Translations under genes and position numbers: made by a program | Shown: positions 42,874 to 50,801 of the stretch, in pieces | Layout: each line of letters starts with the position of its first letter | Position numbering within the stretch: position 1 is the first letter of the stretch | Assembly: GCF_004762035.2 (NCBI RefSeq) | Contig: NZ_SIJK02000031.1 | Coordinates: forward strand, 1 to 64,000 | Length of the DNA stretch: 64,000 nucleotides | Source of the DNA: Candidatus Chloroploca mongolica | Lineage (GTDB): Bacteria; Chloroflexota; Chloroflexia; Chloroflexales; Chloroflexaceae | Direction of reading: 5' to 3' | The notes under the pieces: generated by a model | Seen by the model: the letters and a program-made list of their open reading frames with translations, nothing else | What the model was told of the DNA's origin: nothing | The model's database searches: none

Positions 42874-45800
42874 CTACTGCGCGACAGGATGATGTGAGGC
42901 GGTTCCAACGCGTTTCAGTTCTTCCCTGACATATTCCGGACTGGCATAGGCCAGTTGCACGAGGCGGGCAGGTTGCCCGGTTTCCAGGACAAACCCACGG
43001 CCAGGCGGCATCTCACTGGCGAGCACGCTCTTGAACCGTTTGGTAATGGGCAAAGCATAGGGTGCCGAGTCGCTGGGCGGTCGTCCACTAATCACCTCAA
43101 TTGCACTGGCCCGGACGGCTCGTAACAGCGTGCCACTATTGAGGCTCATCGGATCGGTATACGAGATCACGCAATGCAAGCCGACATCACTACCACGGCG
43201 AACAAAGGGGTCAAAAGCGGTTGTCATCGGATTATCCTGCGCGACCAGATCCCAGTTATGGATGATCACGATGGTACGTCGGGTAATTGGGAGGCCACGG
43301 CGCAGCAGGTTGAGTCGTTCAGCCAGTTCGCCCGTCAATTTTTGGAGTACTGCTAGGAATTCATCCTTCTCCGTCACAACAGTGATGTCACGGATTTCTT
43401 TGTTTGCCAGCGTTAGTTCTGTAAATGTGCGTACCTGGGGCAGTTCAGCAAGATCCCGCAGGGCGCGCATACTATAGTCAACCAGCACAAATTCGAAATC
43501 GTCAAGCGCCATCCGCCGGGTCGCAGCAAGCATCAGCGTGCGCAAGAGCGAGCGTTTGCCATTGCGCAAGCCGCCCGTGATTAGCAGGTGGGCATTTTGT
43601 TCGAGCGACCAGAGCAACGGTTGGAGTGAAGCGCTCTCGATCGCTAGGGGGATCGTCGGGCTTGAGTCTGGAGGCAACTGTGTGAGCAAGGTTCCTACTT
43701 CAACTGTTGGTGGCAACAGACGTAAGCCCTCGGGTTTGCGAGGATCGCCGCTTGCCATGATGTGCTGCCATGTTGTTCGTACGAGATCGGCTGATCGTTG
43801 CAGTTCCTCAACAAGGTCGCTGTACGCAACTTCCTTCTCTTCGGCTTGCACATCAACATCTGCGGCCACCTTGCGCGAACGTAGGGCTGGCAACGCCAGT
43901 TGCACTTCGATGGGGCGTGGGGTGCCACGTAAAAACGCACGTCCAGGTTGATCAGGTTTGATCAGCTTGCTCGCATAATCTTTGCCGATCAGCGAGGCTG
44001 AATCATCGTCGCTATTGAGTCGGAGCGCGATACGGGTCTCGAAATTGGCCAGCAGCGAGCCAACTTCACGCATCGTGTAGGCTGACACGAGAAAATAGAT
44101 CCCATAGGCACGGCTCTCACGCATAAAGGTTTTAAGCGTCTCGAGCACCAGTTCATTCTGGTTGGTTACCTCGGCCAGATTATCAATGACAATAACAAGC
44201 GCTGGAGGAGGAGGTTGAAGGCCATCCGGCTGTCGGCTATAGCGCTCGCGGTACTGGCTCAGCGAAGCTACGCCCTGTTGTTGGAACATGGTGCGACGAT
44301 CTTCGAGTTGGTTCTGCAACTCGACAAACATACGCTCAATCAATAGATGTTGGCGTGGTCCAAGCACATGGGCAAGATGCGGCAACTTGCCTTGGAGACC
44401 AATGCCTGCACCAGTGCTATCAATGACATAAAACCAGAGGTCGGTTGGGCTGAGGGTATGAGCTAATGCCAGCATGATGGTCTGGAGTAGGGTTGTTTTG
44501 CCGCTGCCCGAAGCTCCCAGTGCCAGCAGATTGCCCCCAGCACCGGCGAGGTCAGTTGTCAGCAGATCGTGGCAGGCAAGTTCGGGCTGATCAACAACGC
44601 CAAAGGGCACATCAAGCCAGTTGGACTTGCCGCCGCTACGTTGCATCAGTTCAGCGAGGGGTAAGGTGGCGGGGAGCGGTTCTTCCCAGATGCGATACTT
44701 TTGCGCTGCATAGCGCGCCCCTTGCGCCTGAACCATATGGCGTGCGATCAGACGAATCTCACTAATTTGCTCGCGATTGCCCATTAACAGGGCAATGAGT
44801 TTGCGTGAAGCCAGATTGATTTGATGGTCAATCGCTTCAGCTTCACTCATCTCCTTCGGGTCATACGAGAGTTGATGCAGAGCCTGGAGAAAGAGGTCAA
44901 TCGCAGTGCGCGTTGCACGGTGCTGTTCTTTTAATTCGGTGTCTGTCGCTTCGCGATCGAACAGTTCATTGAACTGTTTGCACATCGAGGCTATGCTTGC
45001 CTCAAGCAACTTGTTGCGCCCATTTTCGGTCAGGGTCGTTTTCAGTTGATTGACCAGATCATCTAATTCCACTTCAAACATCTGTTGGGCACGCGTTTCA
45101 CTTGTATTGATGCGCAAATGCCCTGTCAGATCAAATTCGTTTGTACTCCGCCCCGTAACCTGGCGATAGGTTGACGTAATGAGGGCCGACTGAAAAACGC
45201 GCACACCGCTATTCTTATCCCGCAGAAAACCTCGTCCTGGTGTATCTGTCCCCAGTTGGGCGGCATCGGGTGTGCCGAGCATCGTACGACTATCATCCTT
45301 TGAATTGACCCGTAGCGACATCCAGTAACTCAGATTGTTTTGTAGGCCTTCTTTAATTAGCGAAGGCTGTTGTGTGGCAAAGAGCAAATGCACCCCCAGA
45401 CTGCGCCCCTGCTTACCTACGCGGATTAACTCATCCTGAAACTGAGGATAGTCACGAATCATCTCATCAAATTCATCAATCGCAATAAAAAGGTTGGGTA
45501 AAGGCTCGCCGCGCTGGTCAAAGCCGGCCCGACGGTAGCTTTTAATATTGGGCACTCCCTTGGCGCTCAGCAGGCGCTTACGGCGATCGAGCTCGCTATT
45601 CATCGCAATCAAAGCCCGTTCAGCCATAAAACCCGAGAGATCTGTGACCATCCCAGCGGTATGGGGCAAGGTTTCAAGATCGCGGAAAGTGGCCCCACCC
45701 TTGAAGTCAATCAACAGAAAATTGAGTCGATCCGGGTGATGCCGAATCGCCAGTGCCATCAAAAAGCTCAAGAGCAACTCACTTTTACCGGCACCGGTAG

Positions 45801-47340
45801 CCCCGGCAATCATGCCATGCACCCCATGAATGCCCTCATTCAAATTGATTTCCATTGGCACTCCGGCCCCCTGTGCCCCAACCGGCACAGGATGCCAGCT
45901 ATCGGTAGGTGCCTTCGCCCAGAGGGTTTGCGGATCATACGTCGCTGCGTCGGGGATACCAAGCAACGAGAGCAGCGGAACATTACGGGGCATTTCACGG
46001 CCACCATCAGTGTCAGCTAATTCAACCGGGGCGATGCGTAGCGCAAGCTCCCGACTCTGCTCGGTGGTTGCCATATCTGCTTTGAAGATACTGTAGCCGC
46101 CACCTTTGCCCGCAACCCCAAGCCGTGCATGTTCAGGGGAACCACCATGAACCAGATCAATGTACCCACCACATTCACTTGGTACATCACGAACCTCAGG
46201 TACAAGGCAGATGGCACTGATATCAGCTGTTCGTGCAGTGATGAGTTGCGCAAAGAGTGGGTGGTCTTCACGATGGAGGAGATAACTGCTTAAAATGACG
46301 ACGAGATAGGGGCGTTGTCCACGCTGGTCATCTTCACGCCGCCGTTTGAGTTCTTTACTCACGGCAGACAGCACCCTCACGCTATCTTCTGGATTGCGGT
46401 CATAGCGAGCCAGAAGGCGATAACTCTCATCGCCATCAAGGGGCCGTGTATGGGGCAGGTAGCGGAGCCAGTCCCATGAGTCGTCAAAGGTTGCATCCCA
46501 GAAGGCCGCAATCCGCACTTCGCTTGATGAATGGTGGATGACAAGTTGCCAGATCAGGGCCTGCAATAGATTGAGTGTCCGTCCATCAGGCCCTGCGATA
46601 CCAATGGATCCCACGGTGCGCAGATTGAGACTAACGGGTACATCGCGTACAAGGCGAAATTGATCGGCGATGAGGAGCGACTCTTCAACGTCTTTAGTGT
46701 AGGCATTGACACTGGGAGGCTTGATCGTCACACTGGTTGGTCGATCACCCCGCCCAATGCGCACCGCAAGAAAATCAGTATCTTCAGGCCGGCGTTCCCA
46801 AAGACGGCTTGATGGTACTGGTTCACTCTTTTTGTTGATCTCACCATAGGCGATCTGGAGCAGGGTTTTTAGATCGGGATCATTCTCTTCATAGTAGCTT
46901 CGTTGTTGACGTTCGAGTTGTTGGAGCTGGCGGCGAATCTTTTCCAGGGCCGCCTGGTAGGTCTCGCGATACGTCACCAGCGCCGCTTCGTATTCACGCT
47001 TCTGCTGCCGATAGGTATAAAAAGCTGCTCCACCAGTGAGCATACCAATCACGACAATCGGCAAGGCACTCAGCATTGCGCCTGCCCCACCTGTGCTGCT
47101 CCGTGCTCCTGCAATGCCAAGATAGATAAGGGACGAGATAAGCGGAATCAGGATGCTAATTAACCGCATCCCCCCGCGCATCGTTGGCTCTTGAGGTGGC
47201 CCAGGGATGTTGATCTCATCATCAGGCAGGGTGCGCAAAATGCGCGGAGGACGATTGAAGAGCGTAATCGGTTGCTCGTGTGATCCGCCTGATGCCGCTA
47301 GATCAACATCACCCACTTTTTCGGCAGTCGCAAATGTCAT
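42874..47340 (-). CDS. EccC/EssC-type FtsK-SpoIIIE secretion ATPase
   Basis: A 1488-residue motor protein. The N-terminus has FNRPPR, typical of EccC, and two TM helices at about 58-76 and 90-108. Three ATPase modules follow: module 1 has intact GATGAGKS (513-520) and FIAIDEFDEM; module 2 has GASGSGKT (942-949) with IDNLAE as Walker B; module 3 has a degraded GGLRNGKR (1256-1263). This is the pattern of type VII ATPases, where only module 1 needs to hydrolyse ATP. There are no N-terminal FHA domains. AGGAG lies seven bases before the ATG at 47340. Confidence 0.92.
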   Translation of the reverse strand: MTFATAEKVGDVDLAASGGSHEQPITLFNRPPRILRTLPDDEINIPGPPQEPTMRGGMRLISILIPLISSLIYLGIAGARSSTGGAGAMLSALPIVVIGMLTGGAAFYTYRQQKREYEAALVTYRETYQAALEKIRRQLQQLERQQRSYYEENDPDLKTLLQIAYGEINKKSEPVPSSRLWERRPEDTDFLAVRIGRGDRPTSVTIKPPSVNAYTKDVEESLLIADQFRLVRDVPVSLNLRTVGSIGIAGPDGRTLNLLQALIWQLVIHHSSSEVRIAAFWDATFDDSWDWLRYLPHTRPLDGDESYRLLARYDRNPEDSVRVLSAVSKELKRRREDDQRGQRPYLVVILSSYLLHREDHPLFAQLITARTADISAICLVPEVRDVPSECGGYIDLVHGGSPEHARLGVAGKGGGYSIFKADMATTEQSRELALRIAPVELADTDGGREMPRNVPLLSLLGIPDAATYDPQTLWAKAPTDSWHPVPVGAQGAGVPMEINLNEGIHGVHGMIAGATGAGKSELLLSFLMALAIRHHPDRLNFLLIDFKGGATFRDLETLPHTAGMVTDLSGFMAERALIAMNSELDRRKRLLSAKGVPNIKSYRRAGFDQRGEPLPNLFIAIDEFDEMIRDYPQFQDELIRVGKQGRSLGVHLLFATQQPSLIKEGLQNNLSYWMSLRVNSKDDSRTMLGTPDAAQLGTDTPGRGFLRDKNSGVRVFQSALITSTYRQVTGRSTNEFDLTGHLRINTSETRAQQMFEVELDDLVNQLKTTLTENGRNKLLEASIASMCKQFNELFDREATDTELKEQHRATRTAIDLFLQALHQLSYDPKEMSEAEAIDHQINLASRKLIALLMGNREQISEIRLIARHMVQAQGARYAAQKYRIWEEPLPATLPLAELMQRSGGKSNWLDVPFGVVDQPELACHDLLTTDLAGAGGNLLALGASGSGKTTLLQTIMLALAHTLSPTDLWFYVIDSTGAGIGLQGKLPHLAHVLGPRQHLLIERMFVELQNQLEDRRTMFQQQGVASLSQYRERYSRQPDGLQPPPPALVIVIDNLAEVTNQNELVLETLKTFMRESRAYGIYFLVSAYTMREVGSLLANFETRIALRLNSDDDSASLIGKDYASKLIKPDQPGRAFLRGTPRPIEVQLALPALRSRKVAADVDVQAEEKEVAYSDLVEELQRSADLVRTTWQHIMASGDPRKPEGLRLLPPTVEVGTLLTQLPPDSSPTIPLAIESASLQPLLWSLEQNAHLLITGGLRNGKRSLLRTLMLAATRRMALDDFEFVLVDYSMRALRDLAELPQVRTFTELTLANKEIRDITVVTEKDEFLAVLQKLTGELAERLNLLRRGLPITRRTIVIIHNWDLVAQDNPMTTAFDPFVRRGSDVGLHCVISYTDPMSLNSGTLLRAVRASAIEVISGRPPSDSAPYALPITKRFKSVLASEMPPGRGFVLETGQPARLVQLAYASPEYVREELKRVGTASHHPVAQ

Positions 47341-47423
47341 CACAAAGCTCCTGGCGATAGGACGAAGGACAAGATTCAAGTTGCCTTAAGCTCGAAGTAT
47401 GGTTTGGTTTGTGCGTTTTGATG

Positions 47424-47466
47424 ATACGCATCGTAGTGCTGAGACTGACAGCACTACGATGCGTAT
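47424..47466. repeat. 18-bp perfect inverted repeat between the WXG100 gene and EccC
   Basis: Arms 47424-47441 and 47449-47466 pair perfectly around a 7-nt loop. It follows the WXG100 gene on the minus strand without a T-run. It could cause partial termination or protect the 3' end of a WXG100 message, giving more of this small protein than of the ATPase. Confidence 0.75.
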
Positions 47467-47497
47467 TCAACTTCATTACGGACGTACTAAAAGGTCT

Positions 47498-47782
47498 CTA
47501 GCCCCCAAAACTGCCACTTCTGTCGGCATCAATAATCTGCTGACGTTCGGTGGTGAGTCCGCTAATCATTGGCTGCAGATCATTGATCGAAGCCTGAAAC
47601 CGCGTGCGCCATTCTTGCCAGACATTCGAGAATTGCATCTGTGCATTGCCCTCCCAGGCTCCCATCAGTCCCTCCACTGAGCCTCCCAGGGCTCCAAGTT
47701 GCGTATTAAACTCTTCCATTGTCCGCCGCATCGTATCGATGGTTTGCTGTGCCTGGTCGATATCCATCCGAATCATGGCCAT
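47498..47782 (-). CDS. WXG100-family secreted protein
   Basis: A 94-residue ESAT-6-like protein: two predicted helices joined by a WEG turn (GAWEGNAQ, residues 42-49), with a flexible Gly-Ser-rich C-terminus (SGSFGG). The C-terminal YxxxD/E export signal of actinobacterial partners is not evident. It is the likely main substrate or structural secretion partner of the EccC ATPase and may form homodimers or pair with the WXG100-hydrolase. Confidence 0.85.
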   Translation of the reverse strand: MAMIRMDIDQAQQTIDTMRRTMEEFNTQLGALGGSVEGLMGAWEGNAQMQFSNVWQEWRTRFQASINDLQPMISGLTTERQQIIDADRSGSFGG

Positions 47783-47854
47783 TGGTGAAACCTCCTGTGT
47801 GTGCGAATACGTCTATACCTGTGCGGTCTATCAAGCCAGCCCTTGCGGGAGATG

Positions 47855-48583
47855 TTAGCGTGCAATAATGGTTGAATGGAGCCGTATGGTAATTGGCCAA
47901 CCCTCACGCCCCAGAAGGAGGGTTGTAGTTTGATTAATTTGAACAGCCTCGTTCCGCGTGTACTTTGTCCCACTGATGTAGATCTGATGATGCGCGATGA
48001 GATACCAGTTTTGGCGCCAGATAATGCTGCAATGCCCTGGCTCGCCGCGACTTACTGCGCCAAGGCGTGATTCGATCCCGAGCATCGTCAAAGCCCGTTC
48101 ACGCGCAACGACAGACTTCGGCAACTCTTTGAGCAAATATTCTCGGTTTAGTACCAGGCCTTTTTCCCCAATTTGGTGGACGCATCCCGGTGCGATTTCA
48201 ATCGAACATGGGCCAAACGCTGGTCTGGTGATGGGATCTGGTGGTGGTACAGGATTTGAAGTCTTTGGCTCTTTTAGTGGTTGTGTTGTAGGTTTTTGCC
48301 CTTGGCACCAGGGTTGGCGTGTATCTGCCAGATAGAGTTCTTCAAAAGCTTGCATGCGCAGACTGCGTAGGGTGCGTTTTGGGTCAATACGTTCTTTATG
48401 TGAGCCGTGATCGCGGTAGAGCGCATAGGGGATTAATTCACCCTGGGCATCCTGTTCGGCCAGGCGATAATCTTTTTTCCAATAGGTAATCAGGTCACCA
48501 ACAATCTTCTCATCTGAAATATTTAGTTCTCGTTGATCAGCTGAAGATGGACCTAAACGAAGTCGAATTTTGATCTCAGCCAT
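47855..48583 (-). CDS. Ubiquitin-like/FHA-like cytoplasmic protein (YukD-type)
   Basis: A 242-residue soluble protein. Residues 1 to about 85 resemble YukD/EsaB ubiquitin-like proteins (IKIRLRLGPSSADQRELNISDEKIVGDLI in parts). A Pro-rich linker (110-125) leads to a C-terminal domain from about 125 with an FHA-like topology (IGEKGLVLNREYLL, GHCSIIWRQNWYLIAH, INQTTTLLLG), though no clear phosphothreonine motif remains. It is the first gene of the secretion operon. A regulatory or assembly role is inferred. Confidence 0.6.
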   Translation of the reverse strand: MAEIKIRLRLGPSSADQRELNISDEKIVGDLITYWKKDYRLAEQDAQGELIPYALYRDHGSHKERIDPKRTLRSLRMQAFEELYLADTRQPWCQGQKPTTQPLKEPKTSNPVPPPDPITRPAFGPCSIEIAPGCVHQIGEKGLVLNREYLLKELPKSVVARERALTMLGIESRLGAVSRGEPGHCSIIWRQNWYLIAHHQIYISGTKYTRNEAVQINQTTTLLLGREGWPITIRLHSTIIAR

Positions 48584-48644
48584 ACGACTACCTTACGCTC
48601 TCTGTTTGATCTTCGCGCACAAAACCTCAGAGTTTTACCCATCA

Positions 48645-48678
48645 CTCCATCTGTACCAAATCCCCCTTTTTGACTCTT
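48645..48678 (-). promoter_or_regulatory. Putative promoter of the ESX-like operon (shared motif)
   Basis: On the minus strand AAGAGTCAA (48678-48670), seven bases, then GATTTGGTACAGAT (48662-48649) and a GRAGTG-like stretch. The start codon lies 66 bases further. The same motif with the same spacing is at 49929-49958, 67 bases before the anti-sigma-like gene. TGGTACAGA may be a -10-like part. Confidence 0.6.
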
Positions 48679-48781
48679 GCTTTTTAGGTTAAGATTTTTT
48701 AATCGCTGAAGTTGTGGTTTTACGCGTATGGGGTTGTGCCCCCATGTCTCTGAGCGTTACGCCTGCTGCCCTCAAAACGTG

Positions 48782-48836
48782 TGCTTGTGCTACCGAAAAC
48801 GACCAGCTTTGCTGGTCGTTTTCGGTAGCACAAGCA
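48782..48836. repeat. Dispersed two-hairpin repeat (copy 4)
   Basis: Perfect 26-bp arms (48782-48807 and 48811-48836) around the loop TTT. On the minus strand it is followed by a GCACACGTTTTGAGGGC linker, but the small hairpin is imperfect here (GGGCAGCAGGC). It lies between divergent genes, so it is not simply a terminator. Confidence 0.82.
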
Positions 48837-48903
48837 TTGGCTGTACCTTCCTCTTAACTTCTCATTAACCACGGTTAGATTCTTGTAACCTTTTGGTCAT
48901 ATG

Positions 48904-48932
48904 TTGGTAATGGCTGACATATATGCTATGAT
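48904..48932 (+). promoter_or_regulatory. Sigma-70-like promoter of the sigma factor gene
   Basis: TTGGTA (48904-48909), 17-bp spacer, TATGAT (48927-48932). The transcript would start near 48939. This differs from the shared motif upstream of the secretion operon and anti-sigma-like gene. Confidence 0.6.
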
Positions 48933-49052
48933 AGGTCTAGTGATAAGGTTGCGGTGCTGGCGTGGGCCGCCCTGGCTCCTGGTACGCCACTCCCTTTGTC
49001 ACGTGACTTGTTTCTGTTCACTCGATCCTTCTGTAGCAAGTCGGAGCCTCTG

Positions 49053-49823
49053 ATGGAGCCGTGTGATTCCCCTGGTTTGCGTTGTCTCGCTGTGGTGCGC
49101 CGTGTGGTGGTGGCTGAACAATGGCCGTTGACTGAGGCTGAGCAATTGGCGCTCGCTCAACGTGTGGCGATCTGTGTCTCACCTGATAGCAGCGATGAGG
49201 ACGTGCGCTCGGTGGCGTGGAATGTCTATTGCGATGCGCCTCTCGTTGATGCGTTGCGCTCTGGTGATGTGACCGGCCACGAAGCTGAGTGGTTGGCATG
49301 GTTTGGGCAGGCGCGGGCGATTCTTCACCATACGGGCCTCGATTGGGTGAGCGATGATGCCGTCGATCTCGATGATCTTGCGCAGGTGGCCCTGCTTGAG
49401 TTGCTGCGCTCGCTCGCGTCGTTTCGCTTTGCTAGTCGCTTTTCGACTTGGGCGTATCAGGTCATTTCCAATGCGGTCAATCGCTATCTGCGCGATCTGC
49501 ACGCACGCAAACGCTCCGGTACGTTTGATCGTACCGTTGATTGGATGACTCTGCCGGTGGAAGATCCTGATCCCGATACGCCTGAAAAGATGGCGCTTGG
49601 TCAGATGCTCGATCGTTTGGTTGAGACTGAATTGATCCGGACAATGGGTGAGCGCAATGCGCGGATTTTTCATCTCTGGGCGTGCGATGATCTTACCGCT
49701 GAGATGATTAGCCATCGGGTGCATCTCAGTACGGCCCGCATCCACGCGATTATTGCCGAGGCACGGGCTTATCTCCGCGCTAGGCCTGATCTGCGCAATT
49801 GGTATGATGGTGGAATCTATTAA
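49053..49823 (+). CDS. Sigma-70 family RNA polymerase sigma factor
   Basis: A 256-residue sigma factor of the ECF-like type. Region 2 is clear at about 110-165: DLDDLAQVALLELLRSL, FRFASRFSTWAYQVISNAVNRYLRDLHARKR in parts. Region 4-like helix-turn-helix sequence follows at about 205-240 (DLTAEMISHRVHLSTARIHAIIAEARAYLR). The N-terminal 80 residues have no known domain. GGAG lies six bases before the ATG at 49053. It is divergent from the secretion operon and adjacent to an anti-sigma-like gene, which suggests it controls these loci. Confidence 0.8.
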   Translation: MEPCDSPGLRCLAVVRRVVVAEQWPLTEAEQLALAQRVAICVSPDSSDEDVRSVAWNVYCDAPLVDALRSGDVTGHEAEWLAWFGQARAILHHTGLDWVSDDAVDLDDLAQVALLELLRSLASFRFASRFSTWAYQVISNAVNRYLRDLHARKRSGTFDRTVDWMTLPVEDPDPDTPEKMALGQMLDRLVETELIRTMGERNARIFHLWACDDLTAEMISHRVHLSTARIHAIIAEARAYLRARPDLRNWYDGGIY

Positions 49824-49827
49824 GCAA

Positions 49828-49884
49828 CCGTGTCGTACACCGGAAAAAGCCAGCGTCGCTGGCTTTTTTCGATGTACGACACGG
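49828..49884 (+). terminator. Intrinsic terminator after the sigma factor gene
   Basis: A long hairpin (CCGTGTCGTACA...TGTACGACACGG) with an inner stem AAAAAGCCAGC-gtc-GCTGGCTTTTTT; T-runs occur inside and just after the stem. The CCAGC/GCTGG core matches the dispersed palindromes. Confidence 0.85.
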
Positions 49885-49928
49885 TTTTTCGCCGTACACC
49901 CGTGGCGCGGTTCGGGTGTGACGAAAAC

Positions 49929-49958
49929 AAGAGTCAATTGGCGCGATTTGGTACAGAT
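49929..49958 (+). promoter_or_regulatory. Putative promoter of the anti-sigma-like gene (shared motif)
   Basis: AAGAGTCAA (49929-49937), seven bases, GATTTGGTACAGAT (49945-49958), then AGGGTAG. It is identical in both boxes and spacing to the element before the ESX-like operon. The gene starts 67 bases downstream after AAGG. Confidence 0.6.
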
Positions 49959-50024
49959 AGGGTAGAATGAGTTACGTGTTTTTGTTGTTCGGGTGGTGTT
50001 GCACACTCGGACGAAGGTTATACT

Positions 50025-50792
50025 ATGAATCTTCCCTCTTGTAACGATATTCGTGAGGCATTGCTGCTGACGCTTACCAGTACCCACAAGCCGCTGCAGA
50101 CGCCCGCGATTGCCCGCCATATGCGTCGTTGCCCCGAGTGCATGGCTCTCCGTACTCACATTCTTGGCCTGTTGCTCCCCGGTGCCGATGAGCCTCGCGG
50201 CGGTTGTCAGGCGTGCCATGATGCCCTGGCCGCGTATGTTGATCGCTCGCTTGATGCCGGTGCCCGCGCCGCCGCCGTGGCCTTCCCTCAGGTCTGGTGG
50301 TATCTCTGGGAGTGCGCCGATTGTACCGAGGTGTTTGTCCGTACCTCTGCGCTCGCGACGGCTGAACGTGAAGGTAGGTTGCTGCCCCCTTTTTCCTCCC
50401 GGGTTCCGGTACGTCGCCCCGTCCCGTCACCCCCACGCCCGCATCGCCTCCTTGGGCGCATCGCCGTGCCTTCACAAATGGTTGTGCGGATGATTCAGGC
50501 CCGTGAAGCGCTGAGTGTGGCCTATGGCGACGATGAAGATCTCTTCATCACCGAGGTTGAGCAAGAGGGCTATAGTTTTCAGCTCAGCGTGCATCCCCAG
50601 ACCGATGGCACCTGGGCGATCCGTGTTTGCGTGATTCCGCCCGTTGTCGGCCATGCCGTGGTGCAACTCGGGGTCAATCGTTATCAGGCCCCCTTCGATG
50701 CGCAGGGCATTGCCCAGGTGATCGATCTCTCGGCTGAACAACTGCGCCAGGATCAGGGTACGCTGATGGTGATGATTGAGATGGAGGAGTGA
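50025..50792 (+). CDS. Zinc-finger anti-sigma-like regulatory protein
   Basis: A 255-residue soluble protein. The N-terminus has HMRRCPEC (H-x3-C-x2-C) as in ZAS anti-sigma factors, and a second His-Cys pair arrangement (QACHDALAAYVD, WECADC) resembling another zf-HC2 module. After a Pro/Arg-rich linker (about 125-150) the C-terminal half is a beta-rich domain with an HPQTDGTWAIRVCV stretch. No TM segment is present, so signal sensing would be cytosolic. Location after a sigma factor and the shared promoter motif support a regulatory role; binding to that sigma factor is not shown. Confidence 0.6.
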   Translation: MNLPSCNDIREALLLTLTSTHKPLQTPAIARHMRRCPECMALRTHILGLLLPGADEPRGGCQACHDALAAYVDRSLDAGARAAAVAFPQVWWYLWECADCTEVFVRTSALATAEREGRLLPPFSSRVPVRRPVPSPPRPHRLLGRIAVPSQMVVRMIQAREALSVAYGDDEDLFITEVEQEGYSFQLSVHPQTDGTWAIRVCVIPPVVGHAVVQLGVNRYQAPFDAQGIAQVIDLSAEQLRQDQGTLMVMIEMEE

Positions 50793-50801
50793 GGTTCTGG
50801 G

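Larger units (their letters stand above)
48584..49052. other. Divergent intergenic region between the ESX-like operon and the sigma factor
   Basis: About 470 bases: the shared promoter motif, an AT-rich stretch (48660-48715), repeat copy 4, and the sigma-70-like promoter. An in-frame GTG at 48954, five bases after AAGG, is an alternative start for the sigma factor. No other gene is seen. Confidence 0.6.

Noticed and set aside
48954-49052. Longer N-terminus of the sigma factor from GTG at 48954
   Set aside because: AAGG precedes it by five bases, so it is possible, but the added 33 residues look unlike a sigma factor and the ATG at 49053 has a better GGAG.
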